Part shown: piece by piece, positions 1 through 6,945 of the stretch
Layout of the letters: every line of letters begins with the position of its first letter
Numbering within the stretch: position 1 is the stretch's first letter
Assembly: GCA_029859385.1 (NCBI GenBank)
Contig: JAOUDF010000063.1
Location: 1-11,468, forward strand
Direction of reading: 5' to 3'
Length of the DNA: 11,468 bases
Source of the DNA: Nitrospirota bacterium
GTDB taxonomy: Bacteria; Nitrospirota; JAOUDF01
Made by a program: the position numbers and the translations under genes
The notes under the pieces: model-generated
What the model was told of the DNA's origin: nothing
What the model saw: the letters and a program-made list of their open reading frames with translations, nothing else
Database searches by the model: none

Positions 1-2241
1 AATGGAAATGAGGCCCGGATCGAGGCACTCCACAAGCAGGGATTTCTTATGGCGCAGGCCTATATGACCAGCGGACGTGATGCCGGAAACGCGATAATGA
101 AAGCGCCCGATGGCTTTGATACGACGTCCGCTGCTCTGGCGGAATCGCTAAGCAGTCTGGTGGACGGCCTTTATAAGGAGATGACCCAGGCTGTCGCCGG
201 TATGGCAGCCTCCCAGCGCAATGCAAAAGGAATTATCATCGGTGGCAATGTCGGTGCACTGATAATGATTGTCTTGTTGATTGTGGTTATCTACAAAAAG
301 GTGGTGCCGCCCCTTGCGACCTATGTCGAGGAGATGGATGCCATGAGCCGGGGCGACCTGAGCCGGCGGATCGCTGTTGTGTCAAAGGATGAAATAGGTC
401 GGCTTGGTGAGGCGTTCAATCGGATAGGCGGCAGTATGATCGAGGCGTTTCGTGCTGTGCGTTCCACGGCGGAGCAGTCGGCCGCGATGAGCCGGCAGCT
501 TTCCACAACTACGGGCCATGTAGGGCAGGCTTCTAGCCAGGTGGCCGGAGCTATCCAGTCGGTAGCCTCTGGCGCGTCGCAGCAGGCAGCCGTGGTGGGA
601 AGGGTAAGGGATTCGATAGAAAGCCTTTCCCAGGCGGTGGATGAAGTGACCCGTGGTGCTTCAGAACAAACCACCACAGTTGCAAGCGTCAAGGATTCTG
701 TTGAGGGGCTGCGCAAGGCGACGGATGAAGTGGCCAAAGGCGCGTCTGAACAGGCGCACCGGGTGAGCAGTGCTACCACCAGTATCCAGGCGCTTTCGGG
801 AGCCATCAACCAGGTGGCAAAGGGTGCCCAGGACCAGAGCCGCAACATAAACGATGCGGTGCATACGGTGCAGGATGTAGCAACACGGATCGACGAGATA
901 GCCCACGGGGCGAAGACAGTAGAGTCGGTGTCGCTGGAGGCGAAGCAGAATGCGGGCAAGGGCGCGAAGTCGGTGCAGGATGCCACGGAGAGGATGAAAA
1001 AGATCCGCGAGGTGGTCGACCAGTCGGGCCGGAAGATCCACGAGCTTGGCCTGCGCGGCAAGGAGATCGGCGAGATCGTGGAGACGATCGACCAGATAGC
1101 CGAGCAGACGAACCTGCTGGCGCTCAACGCGGCCATCGAGGCTGCCCGGGCCGGCGAACACGGCAAGGGGTTCGAGGTGGTTGCCGAGGAGGTCCGGCGT
1201 CTGGCGGAACGGTCGAGCAAGGCGACCAAGGAGATCGCCAAGCTGATCCATGCCATCCAGGAGGACACATCGGCCGCCGTTTCGTCGATGAAGGAGGTCA
1301 CCGAGGAAGTGTCGTCGGGCGTTGATACTGCAAACAATGCGGCCATTGCCCTGGACGAGATACTCGGATCAGTGGGCGCGACTGCATCGCAGATTGAGAA
1401 GATCGCTGCTGCCGTTGCCACGGTAAGCCGACATTCGAAGGAGCTGACGGGGGCTATGTCGAGTATTTCGGCGGTGACGGAGCAGACCACGGCGGCGACC
1501 GAGGAGATGGCGGCGACCAGCGCCGAGGTGGTGAAAATGATCGACAGCATTGCTGTGATTACCGAGTCCAATGCGGCCATGGCACAAGAGATGACCGCCA
1601 GCGCCGACACGGTGGTCGGGGGCATGGACTCCATTGCCGACATCTCCCGGAAGAATGCGACAATGGCTCAACAAATGGTCACCAGTGTCGACAGCGTTTC
1701 CGATGGGATGGAGGAGATTTCCGGGGTGTCGGAATCTAACGCTGCTGCCGCTGAAGAGGTATCAGCGTCAGCCGAGGAGCAGGCGGCGGCGGTAGAGGAA
1801 ATGTCCAATAGTGCCAAGACGCTGATGTCGCAGGCCGGTTATCTCAATGAGCTGGCCGGAAACTTCCTTCGCCACGAAGGGCAGGCGGTCGGTAAAGACA
1901 AATACGGGGTATGGGGCGATATCCAGACCGGCAGGATATACCTGATCTCTCTCCTTGGTGAAGCCGACATGTCGAAGGTGGAGGAACTCAGGGCCAAGAT
2001 ACTGGAGCTCCGCAAGTCAATCGACGCAAATTTCCACAAGGCGCTTCAAGGAGAGAAGGATGCGGCGGCCCTTGCCGAGCTGAAGGAGGCTGTCAGAGTA
2101 TGGACCCTTTTCGCCGATACCCGCGACAAGGAGCTTGTCCCGTTTTATGTGCAGGGGAAGAAAGAGGAGGCAAAGGCCCTTGCCGTGGGGATTCAGGCCG
2201 AGCGGTACGCCAAGATCAAGGAGATTATGTCAAAGACGTAA
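1..2241 (+). CDS. Methyl-accepting chemotaxis protein, 5'-truncated, with very long signalling hairpin and extra C-terminal helical domain
   Basis: The frame is open from base 1, so the true start lies upstream and the ATG at 49 is internal; 746 codons are visible. Residues here are counted from that ATG. The first ~60 residues are the end of a helical extracytoplasmic sensor region. A transmembrane segment follows at ~61-82 (GIIIGG...IVVIYKK), then a HAMP domain at ~83-135 containing RGDLSRR and DEIGRLGEAFN. The CheA/CheW-binding hairpin tip is unmistakable: EQTNLLALNAAIEAARAGE at 352-370. The arms run ~234 residues on each side of the tip, far beyond the ~126 of Tsr-type receptors, and contain 28-residue repeats. 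After F606 comes a ~120-residue helical extension (610-730) in place of the usual short tail; no NWETF-type CheR/CheB tether is present. The role is to sense a ligand and control a CheA kinase array at the inner membrane. The ligand is unknown. Family assignment is firm. Confidence 0.97.
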   Translation, partial: NGNEARIEALHKQGFLMAQAYMTSGRDAGNAIMKAPDGFDTTSAALAESLSSLVDGLYKEMTQAVAGMAASQRNAKGIIIGGNVGALIMIVLLIVVIYKKVVPPLATYVEEMDAMSRGDLSRRIAVVSKDEIGRLGEAFNRIGGSMIEAFRAVRSTAEQSAAMSRQLSTTTGHVGQASSQVAGAIQSVASGASQQAAVVGRVRDSIESLSQAVDEVTRGASEQTTTVASVKDSVEGLRKATDEVAKGASEQAHRVSSATTSIQALSGAINQVAKGAQDQSRNINDAVHTVQDVATRIDEIAHGAKTVESVSLEAKQNAGKGAKSVQDATERMKKIREVVDQSGRKIHELGLRGKEIGEIVETIDQIAEQTNLLALNAAIEAARAGEHGKGFEVVAEEVRRLAERSSKATKEIAKLIHAIQEDTSAAVSSMKEVTEEVSSGVDTANNAAIALDEILGSVGATASQIEKIAAAVATVSRHSKELTGAMSSISAVTEQTTAATEEMAATSAEVVKMIDSIAVITESNAAMAQEMTASADTVVGGMDSIADISRKNATMAQQMVTSVDSVSDGMEEISGVSESNAAAAEEVSASAEEQAAAVEEMSNSAKTLMSQAGYLNELAGNFLRHEGQAVGKDKYGVWGDIQTGRIYLISLLGEADMSKVEELRAKILELRKSIDANFHKALQGEKDAAALAELKEAVRVWTLFADTRDKELVPFYVQGKKEEAKALAVGIQAERYAKIKEIMSKT
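571..912 (+). repeat. 28-residue protein repeats in the descending arm of the receptor
   Basis: Five GA(S/Q/K) motifs, mostly followed by an acidic/Gln pair (GASQQ, GASEQ, GASEQ, GAQDQ, GAK), occur at residues 175, 203, 231, 259 and 287, counted from the ATG at 49. The spacing is exactly 28 residues, or four heptads, each time. The DNA copies are diverged, so this is an old in-frame amplification held in register by coiled-coil geometry rather than a recent tandem duplication. Confidence 0.75.
1462..1806 (+). repeat. 28-residue protein repeats in the ascending arm of the receptor
   Basis: Units beginning SISAVTEQ, SIAVITES, SIADISRK and EISGVSES start at residues 472, 500, 528 and 556, with EMS at 584 as a weaker fifth. 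The spacing is exactly 28 residues. They sit on the opposite arm from the repeats at 571-912, at comparable distance from the tip (E370). This is expected if hairpin length was gained as matched four-heptad blocks on both arms. Confidence 0.75.
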
Positions 2242-2278
2242 GCTCCGTCATCGTCAAAAAGCTGTTCCCGGTCAGATA

Positions 2279-3016
2279 TTACCGTCGGGTATGTTCCTGC
2301 AGCACTCGTATACCTTCCAAAACTTCACCAAAATCCCCGGCAAAGAAGTGGGGGACGGTGTTCTCGAACGATTTGGCCCCCTGGTTCGAATTGATGAAGA
2401 TGGTTTTCAGTCCCGCCAGTTCCGCCCCGAAGATATCCCGAAACATATCGTTGCCCACATAGACGGCCTCGGCCGGTTTAAGCTTCATCTGCCCCAGCGC
2501 CTCGTGCCACATGCGGGGGTCGGGTTTTCTATAGCCGTGGGGGGCCGAGATGATGATCGGGTCGAAATAGCCGTCGAGCCCCACGGTTTTTATTTCGGGC
2601 AGGGCGAAGGCCGGCTGTGCATCGCTTACCAAACCGATACGATACTCGGTCCTGAGGTTATCGAGCCCTTCCTTTACACCGGGATAGAGCTTCAATCTCT
2701 TCCGTGAAATTCCCCGAAACATCTGGGTCAGGGTCAGCGCCAGCCGCTTCCGGATAGGGGCCGATCGTATTCCCGCCTCTTTCAGGAAGATATTCCAGAT
2801 ACCCTCCACGTCGATCTCGGGATGCTCCTCGGTACTCTCCCGTTTCTGCCGCCTGAGTATTTCCCAGTAGCGTTCTCGTACCTCTCCCCGGCGCATGTCG
2901 ATCCCCTGATAGGTAAGAAAGTGGCCGATGCCGCGATATATCTCTTCCAGCGACTCGTCGGTCTCGATGTCGATGAGGGTGCCGTACAGGTCGAAGAGTA
3001 TAGCCTTGATGGTCAT
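2279..3016 (-). CDS. HAD-superfamily hydrolase (subfamily IA, dehalogenase-like DxYGT motif)
   Basis: A 245-residue cytoplasmic hydrolase with all four HAD motifs. Motif I is FDLYGTL with nucleophile D9. Motif II is VSDA (S131). Motif III is RKPDP (K164). Motif IV is VGNDMFRD (D190, D194). The helical stretch at ~15-105 between motifs I and II is the C1 cap of subfamily IA. The residue two after the nucleophile is Tyr, as in L-2-haloacid dehalogenases and many uncharacterised relatives, where phosphatases normally have the general-acid Asp. Dehalogenase-like or atypical phosphatase activity are both possible. The ATG at 3016 has an AAGG Shine-Dalgarno 8 nt upstream. It is the third gene of a minus-strand run after the RMND1-like and kinase genes, but 110 bp with a hairpin repeat separate it from the kinase. 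It converges on the chemoreceptor with a 37-bp gap in which I see no terminator hairpin. The substrate cannot be read from the sequence. Confidence 0.9.
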   Translation of the reverse strand: MTIKAILFDLYGTLIDIETDESLEEIYRGIGHFLTYQGIDMRRGEVRERYWEILRRQKRESTEEHPEIDVEGIWNIFLKEAGIRSAPIRKRLALTLTQMFRGISRKRLKLYPGVKEGLDNLRTEYRIGLVSDAQPAFALPEIKTVGLDGYFDPIIISAPHGYRKPDPRMWHEALGQMKLKPAEAVYVGNDMFRDIFGAELAGLKTIFINSNQGAKSFENTVPHFFAGDFGEVLEGIRVLQEHTRR

Positions 3017-3039
3017 TGCTGAGACCTTTTTTGTATGTC

Positions 3040-3108
3040 GTCATTCCGGCGAAAGCCGGAATCCAGTTGTTTTAAGCGTTTCTGGACCCCGGTTTTCACC
3101 GGGGTGAC
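3040..3108. repeat. Paired-hairpin intergenic repeat (REP/dRS3-like)
   Basis: Two 27-nt arms in inverted orientation, 3040-3066 and 3082-3108, are separated by 15 nt. Each arm is itself a perfect 8-bp hairpin with a 4-nt loop: ATTCCGGC-GAAA-GCCGGAAT on the left, and ACCCCGGT-TTTC-ACCGGGGT on the right (GAAA loop on the other strand). The arms share the ends GTCA and TCCAG. They differ at six positions, and all the differences are paired within their own stems. Similar elements are scattered between genes in many proteobacteria. Here it lies between the kinase and HAD genes and could act as a transcript-processing or attenuation site. Confidence 0.8.
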
Positions 3109-3126
3109 AGTTTAGTCCAATTTCCG

Positions 3127-4125
3127 TTACCTTAATGTTTTCTTTGCCGCATTGATCAACCGCCGCCGGTAGTCGCCCGAAATCCACGAGTTGCGGGAGA
3201 TGCGCAGCAGGGTGAGCCCCATGTGAAACGGCAACCGCCGCGTGATCGAGGCGAAGGCGCTGTGCGCATCGGGGAAGTGACAGGCATACTCCCAGAGGAA
3301 GTGACCGATGAACGGCTCGGCCTGCCGCCCGCTGCCGGTGTACTGCATGAAGAAGTGCTTGATCTCCGCAGCCACACGCCCTACGTCGAACACCCGGTCG
3401 GCCCGCTTCATCCGCTCCAGGTCGATGGCGACGACCCAGCGCTCGTCGCCGAAAAGGACGTTGGTGGGGGTGACATCGCCATGAACGAGGACCTGATTGT
3501 CCTCCCACATATGCCCCCGCTCCCGCCACTGGTCTTTCAGCCGGAATAACGCTCCGGCTTCATCCGATTTCATATAACCGTAGTTTCTCAACTGGTCGAC
3601 AATCCGGTCGAAGTAGGCGCAGTCGTGATTGAAGTCCACCCGGTCCTCGGTGGCGGTCCTGTTGTGCAGGGTCGCCAGAAACCAGGCCAGGGAGGTAAGC
3701 TTGTCGAAGAGCGCCTCACGCCGCCCTTCGGTAATTGCCTTGACGATGAAGTCGGTCAACGGTATCCCCCAGCAGAATTCCTGCACCAATATGCAGTCGA
3801 TCCCGGTGTTGCGCCCCAAAGGCCGGGCAATATAGTGGGGATAGCCGTTAAAGCCCAGCCCCCGCAGGTAGCTAAGATTCTGGTATTCCCGTTCCATGCG
3901 GCGGCAGGCTGATTCGGGACTGCGGTCGCAGATGCCGCCGTAGAACTTGCCGACGACCCTCACGCCGCTTCGGCTGTCCTCGTAGAGATAGACATGGTTC
4001 GACGCCTGAAGGCCAAAGACCCGAAAATCGGCATTGGCGCCGTGTATCCCCATCTGGGGCATGATCTCGTGGTTCAGATAGCCGTGAAGCGGATCGTTGT
4101 GGGAGAGGTGGCCGAGGTAGATCAA
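3127..4125 (-). CDS. APH/choline-kinase-fold phosphotransferase
   Basis: A 332-residue protein of the aminoglycoside phosphotransferase (APH, eukaryotic-kinase-like) fold. The likely ATP-binding Lys is K60 (VVGKFYGG) with a helix-C acid at E78 or E80 (RRMEREY). The hinge is around ILVQEF (112-117). The catalytic loop is VHGDVTPTNVLF (H215, D217, N222), and the Mg-binding Asp is D235 (VAIDLE), in the DFG position. The family phosphorylates small hydroxylated molecules in the cytoplasm. Nothing points specifically to antibiotic resistance, and a metabolic or cell-envelope substrate is as likely. The start is TTG at 4125, with GGAG five bases upstream; the next in-frame ATG (M22) would remove the N-terminus and has no better site. 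Only 15 nt separate it from the stop of the RMND1-like gene, so co-transcription is expected. The acceptor is unknown. Confidence 0.9.
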   Translation of the reverse strand: MIYLGHLSHNDPLHGYLNHEIMPQMGIHGANADFRVFGLQASNHVYLYEDSRSGVRVVGKFYGGICDRSPESACRRMEREYQNLSYLRGLGFNGYPHYIARPLGRNTGIDCILVQEFCWGIPLTDFIVKAITEGRREALFDKLTSLAWFLATLHNRTATEDRVDFNHDCAYFDRIVDQLRNYGYMKSDEAGALFRLKDQWRERGHMWEDNQVLVHGDVTPTNVLFGDERWVVAIDLERMKRADRVFDVGRVAAEIKHFFMQYTGSGRQAEPFIGHFLWEYACHFPDAHSAFASITRRLPFHMGLTLLRISRNSWISGDYRRRLINAAKKTLR

Positions 4126-4140
4126 GGGGGCTCCGGGTGG

Positions 4141-4935
4141 CTAGAACATTTCGTAAAGGGTCAACAGTATTTCCGCCACGATCAGTATTACAATATACCA
4201 TTCCACTCGCAGGCTGCGGCTGTTCTGTAAAAGATCGAGGATCGTCTCCGCCGTGCGGGAGATCAACTCCAGCTTGCGCCCCAGTGCGACATCCCGCTCC
4301 CCCAGTTCGTATTCAGCATCGAGGCGAAGATAGAACCGTTCAAGCTCGGGATTCTCCCAAAGCAGCTCCGGTTTTTCACTTATCTCGACCCTCCCCACCA
4401 TCTTGTGCTGGATCAGGAGCGTGTCGCCGATATGCCGGAGCAGGTCCTTCGCCTGTCGGCCGAAGGTCCCCCTTCGCTGAAGCTCCTCGGCCAGCGGCTC
4501 TATCCGTTCGAAGGCGGCGGCCACTTTCCTCTCGTAATAGGCCAGGGCGACGCTCCGGGCGAGGATGATGGCGATGATCTGCAGCCGTTCTACCGTAAGA
4601 CCGGAGAGGAGTATCCCTCCGTTCTCGATCACCCCGTCCCTGTCGGGGCTGACCCGTATCTCCACCTCTTCCGTCTCGGGCTCGGCATACGGGTCGGTGG
4701 TCAAGTGAAGCAGGTGCCTCAGGAACGATGCCTCTTCCACCGGGCCGACGTTAAAGAACACGACCGCTCCGTAGCGGAAGAGCACCGCGCAGCCGTTGTC
4801 TCCGGCGGGAACCACAAGGGGCGTTGCCGCAAGCCTTCCCGTGGCTTCAAGGGAGCGCAGGTCGAGCCGCTCGCCCGCAAGAATGGCGCGTACCCTTATG
4901 GTGCTTTTATCCGAGAATGGTAATGAAGTCGTCAT
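4141..4935 (-). CDS. RMND1/DUF155 family protein, C-terminal membrane anchor
   Basis: 264 residues from the ATG at 4935. The N-terminal half is a mixed alpha/beta region with a hydrophobic strand pair at ~48-64 (VLFRYGAVVFFNVG). The C-terminal half has the family hallmarks: EKPELLWENPEL (187-198), a YELGERDVALGRKLELI helix (~209-225) and E245 just before a single hydrophobic segment at 246-264 that ends the protein. This is the architecture of the DUF155 family (yeast Rmd1/Sif2/Sif3, human mitochondrial RMND1), whose biochemical role is unsettled; the human member anchors mitochondrial translation at the inner membrane. The predicted topology is a cytoplasmic domain with a C-terminal tail anchor. 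A TTG at 4953 would add six residues, but no ribosome-binding site precedes it. The ATG is also weakly served, with only AAGAC upstream. It is the first gene of the minus-strand run and divergent from the ABC transporter. Confidence 0.88.
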   Translation of the reverse strand: MTTSLPFSDKSTIRVRAILAGERLDLRSLEATGRLAATPLVVPAGDNGCAVLFRYGAVVFFNVGPVEEASFLRHLLHLTTDPYAEPETEEVEIRVSPDRDGVIENGGILLSGLTVERLQIIAIILARSVALAYYERKVAAAFERIEPLAEELQRRGTFGRQAKDLLRHIGDTLLIQHKMVGRVEISEKPELLWENPELERFYLRLDAEYELGERDVALGRKLELISRTAETILDLLQNSRSLRVEWYIVILIVAEILLTLYEMF

Positions 4936-5047
4936 GAATGTTAGTCTTAGCAATTACTGGTGTGTTGTCAAGATATGCCTAAAATTATGGTACTTTATAC
5001 TATACTGAACGGCACACCGTTGCATCGACTTGACCCGGATTCATGCA
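4936..5047. promoter_or_regulatory. Divergent promoter region between RMND1-like operon and ABC exporter
   Basis: This 112-bp gap is clearly A+T-richer than the flanking genes. On the plus strand there are two adjacent TATACT hexamers (4996-5001 and 5001-5006), each 5/6 to the sigma70 -10, but no good -35. On the minus strand a perfect TTGACA occurs at 4963-4968 (plus-strand TGTCAA) with only a poor -10 (TAAGAC) 16 nt downstream; a CATAAT and TATAAA-like stretch lies upstream of it. Promoters for both directions must lie here, but which hexamers are used is not resolved. A weak GGA (5037-5039) is the only ribosome-binding hint for the ABC gene. Confidence 0.4.
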
Positions 5048-5791
5048 ATGAACGACAACACGGTAATAAAGGCCCACAACCTGACCAAGGTCTACGACGG
5101 TTTCACGGCGGTGAACCATATCGATTTTGCGGTGCGGCGGCAGGAGTGCTTCGGCTTTCTCGGCCCCAACGGCGCGGGGAAGACCACCACGGTGAAGATG
5201 ATCTCCTGCTTCCTCGAACCCACCGACGGCTCGCTGGAAGTGCTCGGCATGCCGGTGCGCACCGAGTTTCGCCGGATCAAGGCCCGGCTCGGCGTAGCCC
5301 ATCAGGAGAACAACCTCGATCCCGACCTCACCGTGTGGGACAACCTGCGGGTCTATGCCCGCTACTTTGACATCGATGCAGCCACCGCCGCCCGAAGGAG
5401 CGAAGAACTCCTCTCCTTCATCGGGCTCACGGGCAAGAGGAACAGCGCTGTCGACGACCTTTCCGGCGGCATGAAGCGGCGCCTCATTCTGGCCCGCTCA
5501 CTGCTCAACAAACCCGACCTCCTCATCCTCGACGAGCCCACCACCGGCCTCGACCCCCAGGCCCGGCACCACGTGTGGGACCTGGTCCGGCGACTCAAGT
5601 CCGAAGGGACCACCGTGCTGCTGACCACTCACTACATGGACGAGGCGACCCAGCTGTGCGACCGGCTGCTCATCATGGACAGGGGGAAGATACTCACCGA
5701 GGGGAGCCCCGGGGACCTCATGGAGCGCTATGAGGCGGCCAACCTGGAGGATGTCTTCCTGAAGTTGACGGGGAGGGATCTGGCGGAATGA
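5048..5791 (+). CDS. ABC-2 type exporter, ATP-binding subunit (NodI/DrrA type)
   Basis: 247 residues from the ATG at 5048; a TTG at 5030 is in frame but adds six residues with no better signal. It carries a complete nucleotide-binding domain: Walker A GPNGAGKT (39-46), Q-loop Q86 (AHQENN), signature LSGGMKRR (138-145), Walker B LLILDEP with catalytic E163, D-loop GLD, and switch histidine H195 (TTHYMDEA). The TTHYMDEA and DRGKILTEG blocks and the overall length match the NodI/DrrA/CcmA-like ATPases that drive ABC-2 permeases. It energises export at the cytoplasmic face of the inner membrane. Its stop overlaps the permease start (ATGA), so the two are translationally coupled. Cargo in this family ranges from lipo-oligosaccharides to drugs, and the context here does not say which. 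Confidence 0.95.
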   Translation: MNDNTVIKAHNLTKVYDGFTAVNHIDFAVRRQECFGFLGPNGAGKTTTVKMISCFLEPTDGSLEVLGMPVRTEFRRIKARLGVAHQENNLDPDLTVWDNLRVYARYFDIDAATAARRSEELLSFIGLTGKRNSAVDDLSGGMKRRLILARSLLNKPDLLILDEPTTGLDPQARHHVWDLVRRLKSEGTTVLLTTHYMDEATQLCDRLLIMDRGKILTEGSPGDLMERYEAANLEDVFLKLTGRDLAE

Positions 5792-6576
5792 AAAACGTCC
5801 TGCACAACATCAGCTGGCGCGCCTGGCGTGTCTGGCAGCGAAACTACGACGTCTACCGGGCCACGTGGAAGGTCAACTTCATCCCGCCGTTGCTGGAGCC
5901 GCTCCTCTTCCTCTTCGCCTTCGGTTTTGGCCTCGGGCAGATGGTAAAGAGCGTCGACTACGGCGGCATGGAAGTGTCGTACCTGCGGTTCATCGCGCCG
6001 GGTCTCATTGCCGTGGCCGTCATGAACCACAGCTTTTTCGAGACCACCTACGCGTCGTTCGTGCGGATGTACTACCAAAAGACCTTCGACGCCATCCTCT
6101 CCACGCCGCTCACCGTCGAGGACATCATACTGGGCGAGATGCTCTGGGCGGCCACCAAATCGCTCTTTGCCGGGACCATCATGATGGGCGTCATCACCGC
6201 CTTCGGACTTCTCGACTATCCCCACAGCCTGCTGATTATTCCCCTGACCATGGTCGCAGGCTTCACCTTTGCCGGCATCGGGATGTGCTTCACCGCCATC
6301 GTAAAGGGCATCGAGATGTTCAACTTCCCCGTCTTTCTCTTCATCACCCCGATGTTCCTCTTCAGCAGCGTCTTCTTCCCCCTCTCAGTCCTGCCCGGCT
6401 GGGCGCAGACCGTGGCGAAGTGCCTGCCCCTCACCCAACTGGTGACCATTGTGCGGGATCTGGCCTTTGGCCGCGTTACGCCGGATATCTTCCTGAACCT
6501 GCTCTGGCTGGTGCTGCTTGGCGCGGTCTGCTCAACGGCGGGGATTGTGATGATGAAGAAGAGGTTGTTGAAGTAA
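5788..6576 (+). CDS. ABC-2 type exporter, permease subunit (NodJ-like)
   Basis: 262 residues with six hydrophobic segments: ~31-50 (after FIPPLLEPLL), ~70-90 (APGLIAVAVMN), ~112-135, ~140-165, ~175-196 (FLFITPMFLFSSVFFPL) and ~235-256, ending in a basic KKRLLK tail. The PLLEP and FFPLSVLPGW blocks and the conserved ISTPL-like stretch (ILSTPLTVEDI) after the second segment are typical of NodJ-type ABC-2 membrane components. With the overlapping upstream ATPase it should form a homodimeric-type half-transporter complex (two ATPases, two permeases) in the inner membrane. No periplasmic adaptor or outer-membrane partner is encoded next to it. No terminator hairpin is visible in the 22 bp before the convergent small gene. 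Confidence 0.94.
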   Translation: MKNVLHNISWRAWRVWQRNYDVYRATWKVNFIPPLLEPLLFLFAFGFGLGQMVKSVDYGGMEVSYLRFIAPGLIAVAVMNHSFFETTYASFVRMYYQKTFDAILSTPLTVEDIILGEMLWAATKSLFAGTIMMGVITAFGLLDYPHSLLIIPLTMVAGFTFAGIGMCFTAIVKGIEMFNFPVFLFITPMFLFSSVFFPLSVLPGWAQTVAKCLPLTQLVTIVRDLAFGRVTPDIFLNLLWLVLLGAVCSTAGIVMMKKRLLK

Positions 6577-6598
6577 CGCCAAGGTGACTATGATTTTC

Positions 6599-6892
6599 CT
6601 ATAAGATTCTTTGAGACTGTCCATGTCCATGATACCAGTCCATAAACACTCGATATTCAGCATTGCATTTAGAGCATTGAACTTTGAAGAACATAATGTC
6701 TGGAAAGGGCGGAGAATAGCTTAATTGGCGTAATTCCTGATCATCTCCTTGGCAGCTCTCATCTGGAGAAAGGACGATGATCGTTCCTTGTTGCTGACCA
6801 TCTTTAAGCATTCGGATATGCCGAATATAATCTTGACGATCATGGAATGTGTATAGCGGGCTGAAGCCAATACACGACTCGCAGTTATTCAT
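6599..6892 (-). CDS. Small hypothetical protein with two CxxC pairs
   Basis: 97 residues from the ATG at 6892, which has a good AGGTGG Shine-Dalgarno eight bases upstream; a GTG at 6904 overlaps that site and is less likely. I do not recognise a family. It has no signal peptide or membrane segment. A CESC pair sits at residues 4-7 and a CSKC pair near residue 75 (VQCSKCNAEYRVF), which could bind one metal ion as a split zinc ribbon; the CxxCxxxY spacing after the second pair fits such folds. Base composition is lower in GC than the helicase or ABC genes. It lies just downstream of the secreted-protein gene on the same strand, with a hairpin between them. Confidence 0.6.
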   Translation of the reverse strand: MNNCESCIGFSPLYTFHDRQDYIRHIRMLKDGQQQGTIIVLSPDESCQGDDQELRQLSYSPPFPDIMFFKVQCSKCNAEYRVFMDWYHGHGQSQRIL

Positions 6893-6913
6893 TAATTTGT
6901 CCACCTAGGATAT

Positions 6914-6945
6914 TAGGTTGGGCTAAGTTTGCGAAGCCCAACTTA
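6914..6945. repeat. Hairpin between two accessory genes, overlapping a stop codon
   Basis: GTTGGGCT (6917-6924) and AGCCCAAC (6935-6942) form a perfect 8-bp stem with a 10-nt loop. One G-T pair and two A-T pairs extend it to 6914-6945. The outer right arm contains the stop codon of the secreted-protein gene (6943-6945). No T-run follows on either strand, so it is not a canonical intrinsic terminator. Elements with this GTTGGGC...GCCCAAC core are dispersed repeats in many proteobacteria, and this copy may be one of them. Confidence 0.65.

Noticed and set aside
321..1643. Long open frame (440 codons) on the minus strand opposite the chemoreceptor
   Set aside because: It is Ser/Ala-rich with no domain pattern and lies wholly opposite the clearly coding receptor; it is a shadow of its high-GC, repetitive codons.
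2135..2707. 190-codon plus-strand frame spanning the receptor end and the HAD gene
   Set aside because: It overlaps two well-supported genes and has no motif or ribosome-binding site.
3040..3108. CRISPR-like repeat
   Set aside because: There are only two arms, in inverted orientation and with different stem sequence, and no spacer array; a paired-hairpin dispersed repeat explains it.
3127..4125. Antibiotic-resistance aminoglycoside phosphotransferase
   Set aside because: Only the general APH-fold kinase motifs are present. The operon context and divergent sequence give no support for an aminoglycoside substrate.
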